Below, one piece after another: positions 10,368-22,936 of a DNA stretch of 64,000 nt. The notes beneath the pieces are model-generated. The model was not told the origin of the DNA, did no database searches, and saw only the letters and a program-made list of their open reading frames with translations. The first letter of the stretch is position 1. Each line of letters starts with the position of its first letter. Both the position numbers and the translations under genes were made by a program. The stretch is from Pempheris klunzingeri (lineage: Eukaryota; Chordata; Actinopteri; Acropomatiformes; Pempheridae): the NCBI RefSeq assembly GCF_042242105.1, contig NC_092012.1, positions 33,385,978 through 33,449,977 of the forward strand, in the 5' to 3' direction.

Positions 10368-13300
10368 ATGTGCAGCTGTGTGCGGAGCTCCAGGGCTCTG
10401 TCCCCAGTCCTGCTCCCCAGGCTGCTGCTTCCCCAGACGGGCTACAGATTGGCCGGCAGGAGCCTCTGGACCTCCCCCCACTGCATGGCTGTCAGTGGAG
10501 ACTCCCAGTTGCTCCCACTGCCCAGCCAGGCCCGTGTGGTGATCTGTGGAGGAGGCATCGTGGGGACATCTGTAGCCTACCACCTGGCCAAACTGGGCTG
10601 GACTGATATAGTGCTGCTGGAACAGGGCAGGTGAGATGAATGTCTGTAACTCACTTGTTTGTCATGTTTTTTTTGGGGGGGGTTGTTGATTGGATAGTGC
10701 TCTGTTAATGCTCTTATTGCCTGTCCTGTTCTTCTGTTTGCAGACTCGGTGCAGGGACAACCAGACTGTGTGCAGGCATTGTCAGCGTGGCCAAGCCTAT
10801 TTCCATCGAGTGTCAAATGGCAGACTACTCCAACAGTCTTTATCAGCAGCTGGAGGAGGAGACTGGGGTTAAAACAGGTCAGCAGCTCTGACACGTTTTG
10901 CTTTGATTCATGTTTAGCTTACTGTGATGCTACTCATGAAGACAAAGGCTCACTATAAGACTAATACTATTATCTTCACTGGTAATAAAACAGATGCATA
11001 TGACTACCTATTCTTATTATTCAACCATTTAATAATACATTTTTAACTCTGAGGGGATATGGAGGGGTGTGGGGCATCAGTTATTATATCATTAGATGTG
11101 CCTTGCTAACACTATCTGTATGCTTTGGGCTTTTCCAAAGCTAGACTGATACTTTCCCTACAGTTTTGCTCTGTGTTTAAGTGGAGAAGAGACTTGAGTC
11201 GTTTGAGACGCGCTGAGTTACATAATCTGTGGTTTGGTGTGTTCGCTCATGTGTTTCAGGTTATGTGAAAACAGGGTCTCTGTGTCTGGCACAAAATCAG
11301 GATCGTTTCATCTCTTTGAAGCGCCTGGCTTCCAGACTAAAGTAAGGCCCTAAAACCTCAAGTCAATGTTTGGTAGAGATACATTTGGCAGCGTTCACCG
11401 CTCTGAGTCTGTGTGGACGAGGCAGCTTTGCACACGGGGACACTTTTCTCGCACTTCTTTGCCAAACTGCTCAAGCTCTGTAAAGCTCCATTAGGATTTT
11501 GAGTGAACCACAGGTGTTTAATTCAGGCTTCGACTCTGACGAGGCCCCTCCAGGACATAGACTGTGTGCCTGATGGTGTCATGAAGTCCTCCCCATCAGA
11601 GCCACCCATTACTGTAACGATCTTCTAATTGAATCAGGAGAGAGCACTAATTATAGAAACTTTTAAACATAAGAGATGGCTTTACATACTCTCATTGTCT
11701 TTACGTATATGTGGTACTTTGGTAATGTATTAATGTAATTAATGGTAATGTACATTAGGCAATCAGTTTGTAATAACTAACTAAGGTGTTGATGAATATG
11801 TCCCTGACATTGTCCCTGATGAATACATTTAAAGAAGTGCATTTATCAAACATCACGAGGCAGATTGCTTTTATTATTCAACCGCTCTCATGTATTCTTC
11901 CTCTGCTTGAGCTGATTGTTTCTATCTTGCCATCGAATTGTGGAATTGTGGATTATATTGTATAATAACACATATAATAGATATGCACGGCCATTCAATC
12001 ATTAATTTAAGTATAATGATCTTTCTCACTGTGTCCTTAGGGTAATGGGGATCAGCTGTAACATCATTAAGCCTAAAGAGGTGGCCAAACTCCACCCTCT
12101 TGTTAACATCCATGACCTGGTGGGGGCGCTGCACCTCCCTATGGACGCTGTGGTGTCCCCCCCTGATGTTAACCACGCCCTGGCTGTGGCTGCTGCTGGA
12201 CAAGGTTAGCGACTCAAACTCACGACTTATCTTTGATAGAACATTAAGTGGCCATCACAACAAAATGTTTTACACGCAGTGCTTATACTTTACCTTTTAA
12301 TTCTAAGCCTTTTATTGTTCCTCCTCCTGATTCTCCTCCTACTTTCTCCCTTCTCGCCTTTTTGCTTCATCTTGTCTTTCTCATCCTACTCAGGAGTTCA
12401 AATTCTGGAGCGAACCAGTGTTCAGCAAGTTTTGGTAGAAAAGGGTCAAGTGATGGCGGTGGAGACTGACCGCGGCTCCATTGAGTGCGAATACTTCGTC
12501 AACTGTGCTGGACAGGTAAGCCTTTGAATGGGATTGTGGGATACAAACGGGGACGCACCAACATGTCCCAGCGCCAGTTTAGATTGGCAGACTTAATTAG
12601 GCAAAATCCTTGTAAGCATTTAGAAATGTATTCTGTATTTCTGCATTAATTCATCATAAGTTTTGCTCTGATTCTCACCCACAATTTGGTAATTGATAAA
12701 CACGGTATGACTAAGAAAGATTACAGGGCGGATTATAGTGTCTCCCACAAGGAATTAGTCATGTATGATTTCTTCAGATGTAAGTGGAGCCAGTTGCCAG
12801 CTTAACGGGCGGCTGAGGTAACATTTAGTCCTGAGTTCTGAGGTTGAGTCCCTGCTGTAAATAGCTAATCTCTGGTTGGTTGGCACAGTCAATATACCCG
12901 TGTTCAGAGCAGCAGGTAGACATATTTGTTCTGTCTGTCCCTGCTCTAGTGGGCTTACGAGCTAGGCCAAGCTAGTGAGATGAAGGTGTCGGTTCCTCTT
13001 CATGGCTGTGAACACTTCTACCTCCTCACCAAACCTCTCCAGGAGCCACTTCCACCCAGCACGCCAGGTCTCACACATCGAGCACACAGGAACATTTCAC
13101 TACAGGCACAGTTGCTAATGGACTGGAGTCCTGTCACTTTTACTGTTTCGCCACCTAATTGTGATATCTGCAGTAGAGAAGTCCCTCCACATGTTACATT
13201 ATAGAGCCATTTGCAAATTTATACTGCTGTTTTTATTGCCAATACTTCAGATTCACAATGATTACAGTGAAGTGCATGTCAGTGCTAATAATGTTAAATA

Positions 13301-14011
13301 CATTTATAGACCAGAGAAGCAAAGTGCCATGAAATATACCTCAGGGGGTAAATTTCCATGATACTTGGGAGGCTGAGTGTGTGAATTGAATCCGTCTTAC
13401 TGTGAAAACCACTCGGCTACTATCAAAGCTATTTTTCTGCGTGTTAATGGCTGTTACAGCAGGTTACAGGCTGGCTTAGCCCAGAGGAGGAGGTCTAACT
13501 GAGCCTCTGTCTTGTCTCCAGTGGTGATTGATATGGACGGCAGGATATATGCACGGCCATGGCAGGGAGGCCTTCTCTCCGGGGGCTTTGAGAAGAACCC
13601 CAAACCCATCTTCACCGAGGGCCGCAACCAGCTGGAGATCCAGAACATGCAGGAGGACTGGGACCACTTTGGTAAGCGAGAGAGAGGATGATGGACTTCA
13701 ATCAGCTGTGTTAAGAAATAACTGTTTCTGGGCACCATTTGTTGTTCGTTAGATATCGTTTTTTATATATATATAGTATACATACTTGTGTTGTATGTTT
13801 TTCTCTTAGGTTTAGGGCTGTAGTCTAGCCCGTTTCTGTGCTGATTACCCCAGATCTCTTATTTCTTATTTCCTTGCTGAGGCCAAACTGTTCCTCATTG
13901 ATGGGAGAAAGAATGGCAGGACCGGTTCTCTTACTGCATGGATGCTTCTAATATTTGTATATCATGCTGTTAATTGGACAAAGTACAAAGTACACTTCTC
14001 TATAAACATGT

Positions 14012-14083
<72 letters not shown>

Positions 14084-17000
14084 GTCTTTTGGCCTTGGCC
14101 TTAAGCTAGTAATCTGAGATTCTTCATGCAGAGCGACATGTTGTCGTAAAGACAGCTGTATATCACCAGCCGACCCTGACCTGCAGCAACGCACCGAGTC
14201 AAACTAATCTGCCACTGGCCGTTCTATAGTTGTAATTCTTCACATTTCCCAACACTTAAATATTGTATTTCGAAAGCAGTACTTGAAAAAAGAATGTGTC
14301 TCGCATAAATCAAATACATTGGATTGAACACCAGCTCACCTACTGTGAAGGACTGTTGTTAGACTGCTTGAAGGTGTGAATGAATGGTTCAGTCATCACT
14401 GTGAAACAGGGAAGTCTCTCCTGCTCTTTTATCACGTCGGATCAAAAGCCTGCAATCTAAAAATAAGAAAACAAGCGTAAGATCTTGTGCTTTGCATTTT
14501 GAGTCCATCACATCTCTCACTTATTACTGGCAATGTGTGTTAACACTGTCCTGTGACATTCATAGCCACTGGGTCAGGTTTCATACTGGAAACCCACTGG
14601 ACTGTTTTGTCAAAACATGGGAAATGAATGCCGTTGAGTGCAACAGTAAAGGGCTTGGTTCAGGTGATGGTTGGAAAAAGGCAAGTAGAGTTAACTCAAG
14701 TGTTTTGCTCATTTTGGTAAGTTGAAAGTCAATTTAGGGGCCAAGAAGACCAAAACCTCAGATATGTGGCAGGAAGCAGTGAGATTTATGGGAAATGTTT
14801 ATGGGACATAATAAAACTACACTACAGCTGGAATAGCTTTAGGCCAACATTTGTTTTGATCATGGTGTTGTCTGCTAATCACGTGAAAGCATCACTGATT
14901 TTGAAAATGTAACATGCTGACGTGGACAAAGAACCTTTTAGAGAATTTATCAACAGAGATTTATAACAGCCTGATTGTCTTCTACCTCCAGAGCCGATGC
15001 TCAGTGCCTTGCTCAGGAGAATGCCGGGCCTCGAGACGGCTGAGATCCATCAGCTGGTCAACTGTCCGGAGTCCTTCACCCCTGATATGCGCTGCCTGAT
15101 GGGGGAGACGCCGGGTGTCTCTGGCTACTATGTGCTAGCAGGGATGAACTCCTCTGGCCTGGCCTTCGCTGGAGGAGCCGGAAAGTAAGTATTGATGTAT
15201 TAGAAAGCGGATTGCTCACTATATGAATAAACTACTGTTTTGAAGGTTAGATCTTCGCTGTACTCTACAACTGAATACAGTATTTAACAGGACGGCTGAA
15301 ATATATGTTCCTATTACTGTTACAGATCAGCACAGTGATCAGAATATGTTTTGGTTACGGTATAATAAGGCACAAATGGCATGTTGTGTGGTGTGGTGTT
15401 CAGGTACCTGGCAGAGTGGATGACCTACGGCTACCCCACTGCCAATGTGTGGCCACTGGACATCAAACGCTTTGGAAACCTGCAGAGCAGCCGAACCTTC
15501 CTGCGTCACAGAGTAATGGAAGTCATGCGTGAGTAGAGAACTCTTGTTACAGTTTACATCTTTGGTACATCTTAAAAGAGCATCCACATGTTCATATGCA
15601 CATTTGACGAGTTATTTGTCGCTGGGATTGTTCCTCTTGTCCATACTGGCAACGAAGAGATTCCAATGTAAGTGAAGGAAGACAAAATTAAGTGATTTTA
15701 GCAATTGATAACTGTTTTAATGTACACATGGGATTAGAAAAATGTGACTCCATCCTTTAACCAGAGAGATGCACAGAAAACTGTGGCCTACATTCCTCTT
15801 GTGACCGGCCGGTTAACAGCAGCACACAGTGTGTGTGAAGGAAGGCTCAAGACGAGCAGCACCGCTGCCTGACTTATAATGTAGAGTTTCTAACACCTTG
15901 AAGGTAGTCAAGTACCTTAATCACATCATGTGTTTTTTAAGTTTTTGGTATGATTAGGTCTGTGCTTGTGTCTGTGTTTGTGTCCAGCCCTGCTGTACGA
16001 ACTAAAGGTTCCTCGCTGGGACTTTCAGACTGGGCGTCAGCTGAGGACCAGCCCTCTGTATGACAGACTGGACACCCAGGGAGCTCGCTGGATGGAGAAA
16101 CATGGTTTTGAAAGGCCCAAATACTTTGTTCCTCCAGGCAAAGGTACAGAGTACTCACCGCTCTCTTTATTTTTAGTCTTCAGTAAATCCAGAGAATCCA
16201 AAAGATTTTTAAAAATTCATTAAGAAATCTGTTTTCTAGTGCAGTAAATGTCAGGGAATCCCTGTAGACCTTTCACTGATGAGTTATGCCGTAGGCTGAA
16301 TGCAAGTCGAAAGCAGAGACTGAAGGCTTTTGTACAGACTGTAGCTATTTAAAGGGCAGTTTAATTTTTATTTTGAATTTCATAGCAGAACGGTTGGCAT
16401 TGGGAATTTCAGTCTAAAATCTGACGCAGCCTAATGAGTGAAATCACCTGGTGTGGTTTGGTTGAATATTCTGAATGCTTCACAGCACAGGATGGCCTGT
16501 ATTTCTTCTCCCTGGTTGTGTATGTATGTGTAGATCTGCTGTCTCTGGACCAGAGTAAGACTTTCTACAAGCCAGACTGGTTTGACATTGTTGGAGCCGA
16601 AGTGAAATGCTGCAAAGAGGCCGTCTGTGTCATTGACATGTCCTCCTTCACCAAGTTTGAACTTACTGTAAGTCATGATGCACTCTGGACAATGTATACG
16701 GGTTATTCAGCTCTTGATCACGTAGGACATAAAACTGCTGATGCACTCCCCTCTGTGGGTTCAGACCTCTAAATGAACGTTGGTCATATCCAGTGAGTCA
16801 GTGTCACTTCATCTGGCAGAACACAGCCAAATGATTCTAAAATGCAGTTTTGTCAAATGGGAGCCACCAACACAGTAGTTACACATTCTGTCCTTTCAAA
16901 TAAATTAATGATAAAGTGACAAAGTCGAACCCTCTGGTCTGTCCTGACGTTCCAGTCGGCGAAGGACCAGGCTCTGGACCTGCTGCAACATCTGTGTGCC

Positions 17001-19719
17001 AACGACCTGGATGTTCCCGTCGGACACATCGTCCACACCGGCATGCTGAATGAGAGGGGAGGCTACGAGAACGACTGCAGCGTGGTCCGTCTCAGCAAGA
17101 ACAGGTCAGTAACACCAAGGCAATAACACGGAAGACATGCAGGAGGCCATTTTAATAATAAATCCCATTTTGTCCCCTCTCCAGCTTCTTCATTGTTTCC
17201 CCGACAGACCAGCAGGTCCACTGTTGGTCCTGGATAAAGAAACACATGCCCAATGACCCGCACCTCCACCTAGAGGATGTCAGCTGGAAGTACACAGGTG
17301 AGCACGAACGCAGCAGGAGTGAGGCCCTGCGGGGATGTCGCCATCTAGTGCCCACATAACATCAGAGTGGAAGCAAAGCGCCGCAATCACACACCCACTC
17401 TCCTCTCATAACCCAGTTATCTAAGTGACCTGATTTTGGGTTTGACACAAGGGGGACCAAGAGGGTGGTTAATTAAATGTTGAAAATATTATTTGTATCT
17501 ATACTGCAATTACCTTGACTGTCTGAAGTGTGAGCAACATTAGGCGTAAATTAAATCTTTATACACAACGGAAAACACCAGCCGAGGATCTGTTTCCCAA
17601 AATGTATCTATGGCATTTTACAGAATGTCCCTCCCTACCCTGTTACACCAAATCCTTTTCACATCAGTTGATATTAATTTGCTACAAAGTCATGAAGAGA
17701 ATTAGCCCAGGTTTTGCAAAAACAATAAAACACTAATGAAACACCATCCTCTCCATGGCTCCCTAACAACTTCATTTCTAAGGAGGACAGTTTGTACACA
17801 CTCATGAAGTCATGCTTTGAGCAGATGTTGTTATCATGAGTCGTTGTATTAATGTTAACCTTTTGGGTGAAAGTACCCCACCTGGCTGTGGCAGTGTTTG
17901 TAACTCTGACCTTTCATCCAAAGCTTTAAATCTGATTGGACCTCGTGCAATGGATGTTCTGGCTGAGCTGTCATATGTTTCCATGACACCGGACCACTTT
18001 CCCTCCATGTTCTGTAAGGTAGGAAACGCAGGCTAGTTGCAGTAACATTAATAATAGCAATAGCCGTGACAGCAGTAAGCGTATTAATTATGAAAGCAGC
18101 AGTTTTTAAGGTTGCACCTGTGGTTGTTGTAGTTGAGTCAACAATAGCACAAGCAACCGTTCATATCCAGTTACTATCACCGCACTGACTGTGTGTATGT
18201 GCGTCTACAGGAGATGAGCGTTGGCTATGCCAATGGGATCAGAGTGATGAGTATGACTCACACTGGGGAGCCAGGTTTCATGCTCTACATACCTATAGAG
18301 GTACGATCCGCTCATATCTGCACGCACAAACAAACAAATCTATATTCAGTCACCATTCCACAGGATGGGTGGTAAAGTCACCCACACTGCATTGCGTCTA
18401 ACACTAGTATGTTCCTCTGCTCTCCACAGTATGCACTGCACGTGTACAACGAGGTGATGTCTGTGGGTCAGAAGTATGGAATCCGTAATGCAGGGTACTA
18501 CGCGCTGCGCAGCCTCCGCATAGAGAAGTTCTTTGCTTTCTGGGGTCAGGACCTCCATGCCTTCACCACCCCGCTGGAGTGTGGACGGGAGTTCAGGGTC
18601 AAGTTTGACAAGGTCTGTCGCCACTTCAGCTGTGATTTCAGCCAGGGTTTGGGTTACAAAGAGCCTTTTCCATGGCATTATGGTGTGTTAGACCACAGCA
18701 GCTCGTTACTGTGAGGAAGAGACGGATTTTTTTAAACTTAAATTCTACACATTACTCTTTTTAGTTGAAAACAGCTGGAAGATGAGTAATTGCAGAATAA
18801 TAAAAGGCACGATGCCATCTGCTTCGCTAAACCCTTAAACATCTGTGTTATAGTCTTTGCTGTGATATCGAGGAAAATTTGTCTCCAGGCTGCACCTGCA
18901 GGCACAACAGGTGGCATATTACAGCAGAGGAGTTAAAGTTTACCATCACTTTCCTTTTTGCAAGCAGGGAAACATCAGTTTTTCTCTCTGCTGCACACAG
19001 CCACAATGTCAGCACCGTATTAATGAATGGACCTCACAGTGTACAATTGGTTTCACAGATTGCACTCAGACGAGAAGTCATCAGCAGAATCTAAGCCAGA
19101 CTGTGAAGTGTGTCATTGAGAATTGCATGAAATGAAAAGTTGTTTGCTATGCAGTGTTTGTAGATAATTGTTGGCAGGCTTCATTCCATTTTCTGTCCTT
19201 AATCTCTCCTCCATCTCATCATGTACTTCACTCTGCACTTCATTCTTTTTTCCCTTCACCGATTTCTTCTCTTTTCTTTTCTGTCCTGTCCCCTCTCTGT
19301 GCATTTATCAGGACACCGATTTTATTGGTCGTGAGGCCTTGCTGCAGCAGCGCCAGGACGGTGTGTCTCGACGGTTCGTCATGCTCGTCCTGGATGACCA
19401 CGACACTGAGCTGGACCTGTGGCCGTGGTGGGGCGAGCCCATCTACTGTAACGGTCAGCTAGCGGGGGCGACCACCAGCAGCGCCTACAGCTACACCCTG
19501 GAGCGCCACGTCTGCCTCGGCTTTGTATCTCCGCCGCTAGGCCCAGAGGGGCTCCCCACGCCCATCACCCCGGACTTCATCAACCGAGGGGACTACGAGG
19601 TGGACATTGCTGGCCAGCGCTACCCAGCCAAAGCCAAACTCTACCCCTTCAGCTCGCTCTTCACCCAACAGAAACGCCGCAAGGAAGACATAGAGCTCAG
19701 CAACCTCCAGGGGAAGTGA
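10368..19719 (+). CDS. pdpr: Pyruvate dehydrogenase phosphatase regulatory subunit
   Basis: PDPR is the mitochondrial-matrix partner of the phosphatase that reactivates the pyruvate dehydrogenase complex. Seventeen coding exons join in one frame: 10368-10630, 10744-10877, 11260-11341, 12041-12204, 12394-12515, 12950-13067, 13522-13671, 14992-15184, 15404-15528, 15988-16143, 16534-16667, 16956-17104, 17185-17297, 17924-18018, 18211-18300, 18430-18612 and 19312-19719. They give 892 aa, against about 879 in human. Residues 1 to about 50 are a basic targeting sequence. An FAD-binding DAO-type domain starts with GGGIVG at 61-66 and the ribose-binding Glu at 85. The C-terminal half is the folate-binding GCV_T/aminomethyltransferase-like fold, containing [13 protein letters not shown] and [11 protein letters not shown]. 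Near-identity to human PDPR along the whole chain separates it from sarcosine and dimethylglycine dehydrogenases. All junctions are GT-AG and keep phase. Confidence 0.97.
11375..11560. repeat. Decayed interspersed repeat in pdpr intron 3
   Basis: The words 'gccaaactgctcaagctctg' and 'ggcccctccaggacat' belong to a repeat commonly seen in teleost genomes. The copy is short, lacks clear ends and sits wholly inside the third coding intron. The family was not searched. Confidence 0.35.
14014..14081. repeat. (AC)34 microsatellite in pdpr intron 7
   Basis: An uninterrupted run of 34 AC units (68 bp) lies between coding exons 7 and 8. It is the longest perfect dinucleotide array in the window. It creates a meaningless Cys-Val frame on the minus strand. 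Confidence 0.97.
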
Positions 19720-20925
19720 TGCCGAGTAAAAGGAGGCCTCATTTTTGCCTCAGCAGGGGCGTCTGTGACACTTCTCCAGTTCACCAAATCCACTCCCGCA
19801 CTGCCTGCCAGTGTCCTCCTGTCGTCCCTTTTCTAGCTCCCAATCTGAGGGCTGTATGCACAATCACTCCTCGTGTCTCTGACATTTACCTACCGATCCA
19901 TCTCCCTCTTTCAAAGTGCAATATTTATGAGGCACCAAATGCTTGAGCTGCATCAGATACAGAGCTCCTGTGTCATCATATCCTGCGGTTCTTCAGCCCC
20001 GCCCTGCTTCACGTTCAAACACAGTCCACACGGTCTCAATGGCTGGTTTACCGACACAGTCTGCGGTGAAGTGCCTTTGTTAAGGCAACGTCAACAGTAA
20101 CTGTTGAGGACTCTTTCACTGTGTTCACTTTAACGTATCCAGAAGGGATTTTGACCGACAGCCTCCTCCAGTAGTGTGTCAGTCACTGTGATGTTTTGAC
20201 ACTGCGGTCTGAAAGAGATGTCATTTAGTGCTGATGTGTAAATGCCCTCACAGTCAGTGCAGTTGTTGACTTCATTGTCATTTTACAAATTGTAAATTTG
20301 CTGCTGTAAAGAATATGAGTGATGTGATGTGGCCTAATTCAGATAATTTACCTAATTTATCACTACGCGATCCTTAACAATGAAGGACAATCAGTCAGGG
20401 GAAAAAAGGACTACACAAGCTGTGGGAAAGAACCAGGAAGCCTGATGTAGTTGTTAGTAAAGCGTTGTTTTGTGTGCTGCCCGTTCCTCCTCTTCCTGTG
20501 CTGTTGAAAAGGCTTCCCAGGCTCCTAAAAGCCTCTCAGTAAAGCAAAAAGACCTTTCTTCCAGTGACTACATCTCTGTCCTCAGCCGTCAGCTGATCCG
20601 ATGCTACTCTGCTGTGTGTCGAACGTGTGGTAATGTATTCGTGGTGATATAACCCCTCCTGTTGTTTATGTTTTGTGGTCGGTTTGGAGCAGCGTTGCTC
20701 TTAAGATGCTCAAGTTTGGCTTCATGGATGTGTTGCTGGATGTGTGTCTGATGGTAGGCGGCCCACAGATGAGAGAAGGCCTGGAGCTCTAATCCCAGAC
20801 ATGTTGGTTGTAATCCACAATATCTAATCTTGGTGATTTAGTTTTTTTTGCCTTATCCAGAGTGGGAATGTTTGTGTAAAGGACGAACTTCATTGCCATT
20901 TGAAATAAAGCAATGTATTTTTGTA
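19720..20925 (+). other. pdpr: Probable pdpr 3' untranslated region
   Basis: The sequence downstream of the pdpr stop codon has no coding signature. It runs to a clear AATAAA polyadenylation signal at 20904-20909, which gives a 3' untranslated region of about 1.2 kb. The end is inferred from the hexamer. Confidence 0.55.
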
Positions 20926-22740
20926 TAGCTAGTGTGTATAAAATCTCTATTTTCAGTACTGCACATTTGTTTCTAGTCCATCAGTTTTAAGTTCCCATCT
21001 ATACTTTGGTCAGTCGTTTCATTCCTGCAGTTTTCCATCTGATGGTGCGTTACTTCAAATGCTTTTCAGAATTATTCTGTACATGTAAATGTTCTCTGTC
21101 AGCAGCAGCTATGTGGCTTCCTGTATGTGCATTTGTATACACCTTTAAAGTAATTTGGTCCTTTTGTCCCCCCCTCTCCCTCCTTCAGGGTACAAAGGTC
21201 AGGGAGAGCTATAGAGCAGCAGGCCTGGAGCTGGTAGAGATTCAGTGTGTTCAGCAGCAGCGATGTTGTGAAGAACAATGTTCAGTTAAGAGTGACAGCT
21301 GACAAGTGTTTCATCTGTGTGTGTGTGTGTGTGTGAGTACTGTGCACTAAACCTCACCAGCTGGTAACCTTTTTTCTTAAAATCCTCCCCATCAAAAGAG
21401 TCGGGGATTCTCAGTGGCACCAGTTTTGGGGTCATCTGGAGCACTTTAACCTCTGAAAGGGGAGATAGTTGCAGTCTCTTTTGGTTTGGTGTTGCCAAAA
21501 CAGGGATATGGAAAACCTCACCCAACCACACCCAACATATGTTTTAACCTGACTTGCTTTTGAATATTTTGCTAACATCTCAGGCTTTTCCACTCTGACA
21601 GGATGAAAACATAAAATGTTATGTGCAAGTCACAGACTGAACAGTCAGGAGGAGCCCGTCTCAAAAGTAGGACAGTAAAGGAAAAGGGAAAGCAGCTGAA
21701 TTGATATCAGACAGATGTGTCCAGTCGTGGAGCCGAAGGTCTGGACCAGGCAACAAACCAGCTGCAACAGGGAGTCAGATGTCATTTACAAAGGGCTAAT
21801 TTCTCTTTTATGTGTGATATGTTTGTATGTGAGACACTTGTGGGGCTTATTGATTTGACAATTTAACACCTTTCAGACTTTACTCAGATCATTCTGTTCA
21901 CTTTTCTTTTGTCGGGTTTGTATAAACAAGGCTGCTTTAGTGGCACGTGTCCCCTTGTTGTATTGTGACTGAACGTGACTTCATATCCACGAGTCCAGTC
22001 GCTGTGAGGACACCTGGATTCTCTGTGAAGGCGACTGAAACGCAGACTGCTGTGTCGACACTGATCACATGACCCATGAGGTCATTTCAGCTGTTGTGAT
22101 TCATTGAGTTGATTGTATGATTGAAGGGAAATGGCCCTGAGCATTTGCACTAAACCAGGGCAGTCTGCTGTTTTATTTTGTCTCCATGGTGTCACGTGGC
22201 TTCTATGGTGTTCCTGATATCGAGGCTTTGACAGTTTTCTTGTATTTCAAAGGTTAAAAAAACTTTGAAGACTGCAGCATTCAGTGCAGAGAGCGCTATT
22301 GCAGAAGTACGTTAAGTCTTACATTGATCACTAGCCGGTGAAATGGTAGTTTGAAACACAAAAGTGACACTCCACACTTCTGGATAATGGATTGGTGCAT
22401 GTTTGTCTCTCATTTAATGTTTCCATTTTAACATCACTTGTGATGGACTGTAAATGCCAGCTTTTTCTTCAGAGCTTTACAATAATGTGTTTGTCATGTG
22501 AAACAGACGGTTGGCTGTCTACTGTACTTCAAGTAAAACATAAAGAGAACTTGGTTCACACAAGGTTGCATTTGTTTCATCTGTTCACTTGAGTGGTGGA
22601 ATAATGTTCCAACACAGCAAACACAACGTCTTTGATGCCGTGAAACCTTGTGCTGCTTCTCTTCCCACACGGAGCCATCAGTCTGTTTCTGTGCTGTCTG
22701 CAAACATCATCATAATGAACATCGGAGCGCCTGCGGTGAG
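20926..22740. other. pdpr-mrps11 intergenic stretch
   Basis: This is the gap between two convergent genes, pdpr on the plus strand and mrps11 on the minus strand. It holds a short TG microsatellite at 21316-21334 and otherwise nothing I can name. Small open frames (such as one near 21006-21302) have no recognisable family and no splice-linked partner. Confidence 0.5.
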
Positions 22741-22748
22741 GCTGAAGC

Positions 22749-22754
22749 TTTATT
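22749..22754 (-). other. mrps11: mrps11 polyadenylation signal
   Basis: TTTATT on the plus strand reads AATAAA on the minus strand, about 183 bp beyond the mrps11 stop codon. It is the nearest canonical hexamer and gives a compact 3' untranslated region. Confidence 0.6.
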
Positions 22755-22936
22755 CAGGTGTCAGCAGTGGCAGCAGAGGACTGAGACACCTGCTCTCTGC
22801 TCATTAATAACACCATCTGCATATTTCTGCTAATGAATAATGTAAGGTCAGCTCAGAGCCGAGTTATACAACAAAACACTAGAATATAACAACGCAACAG
22901 CTTCCTCCTGCTGCAGTGCATTGTGGTTCGCTGAGG

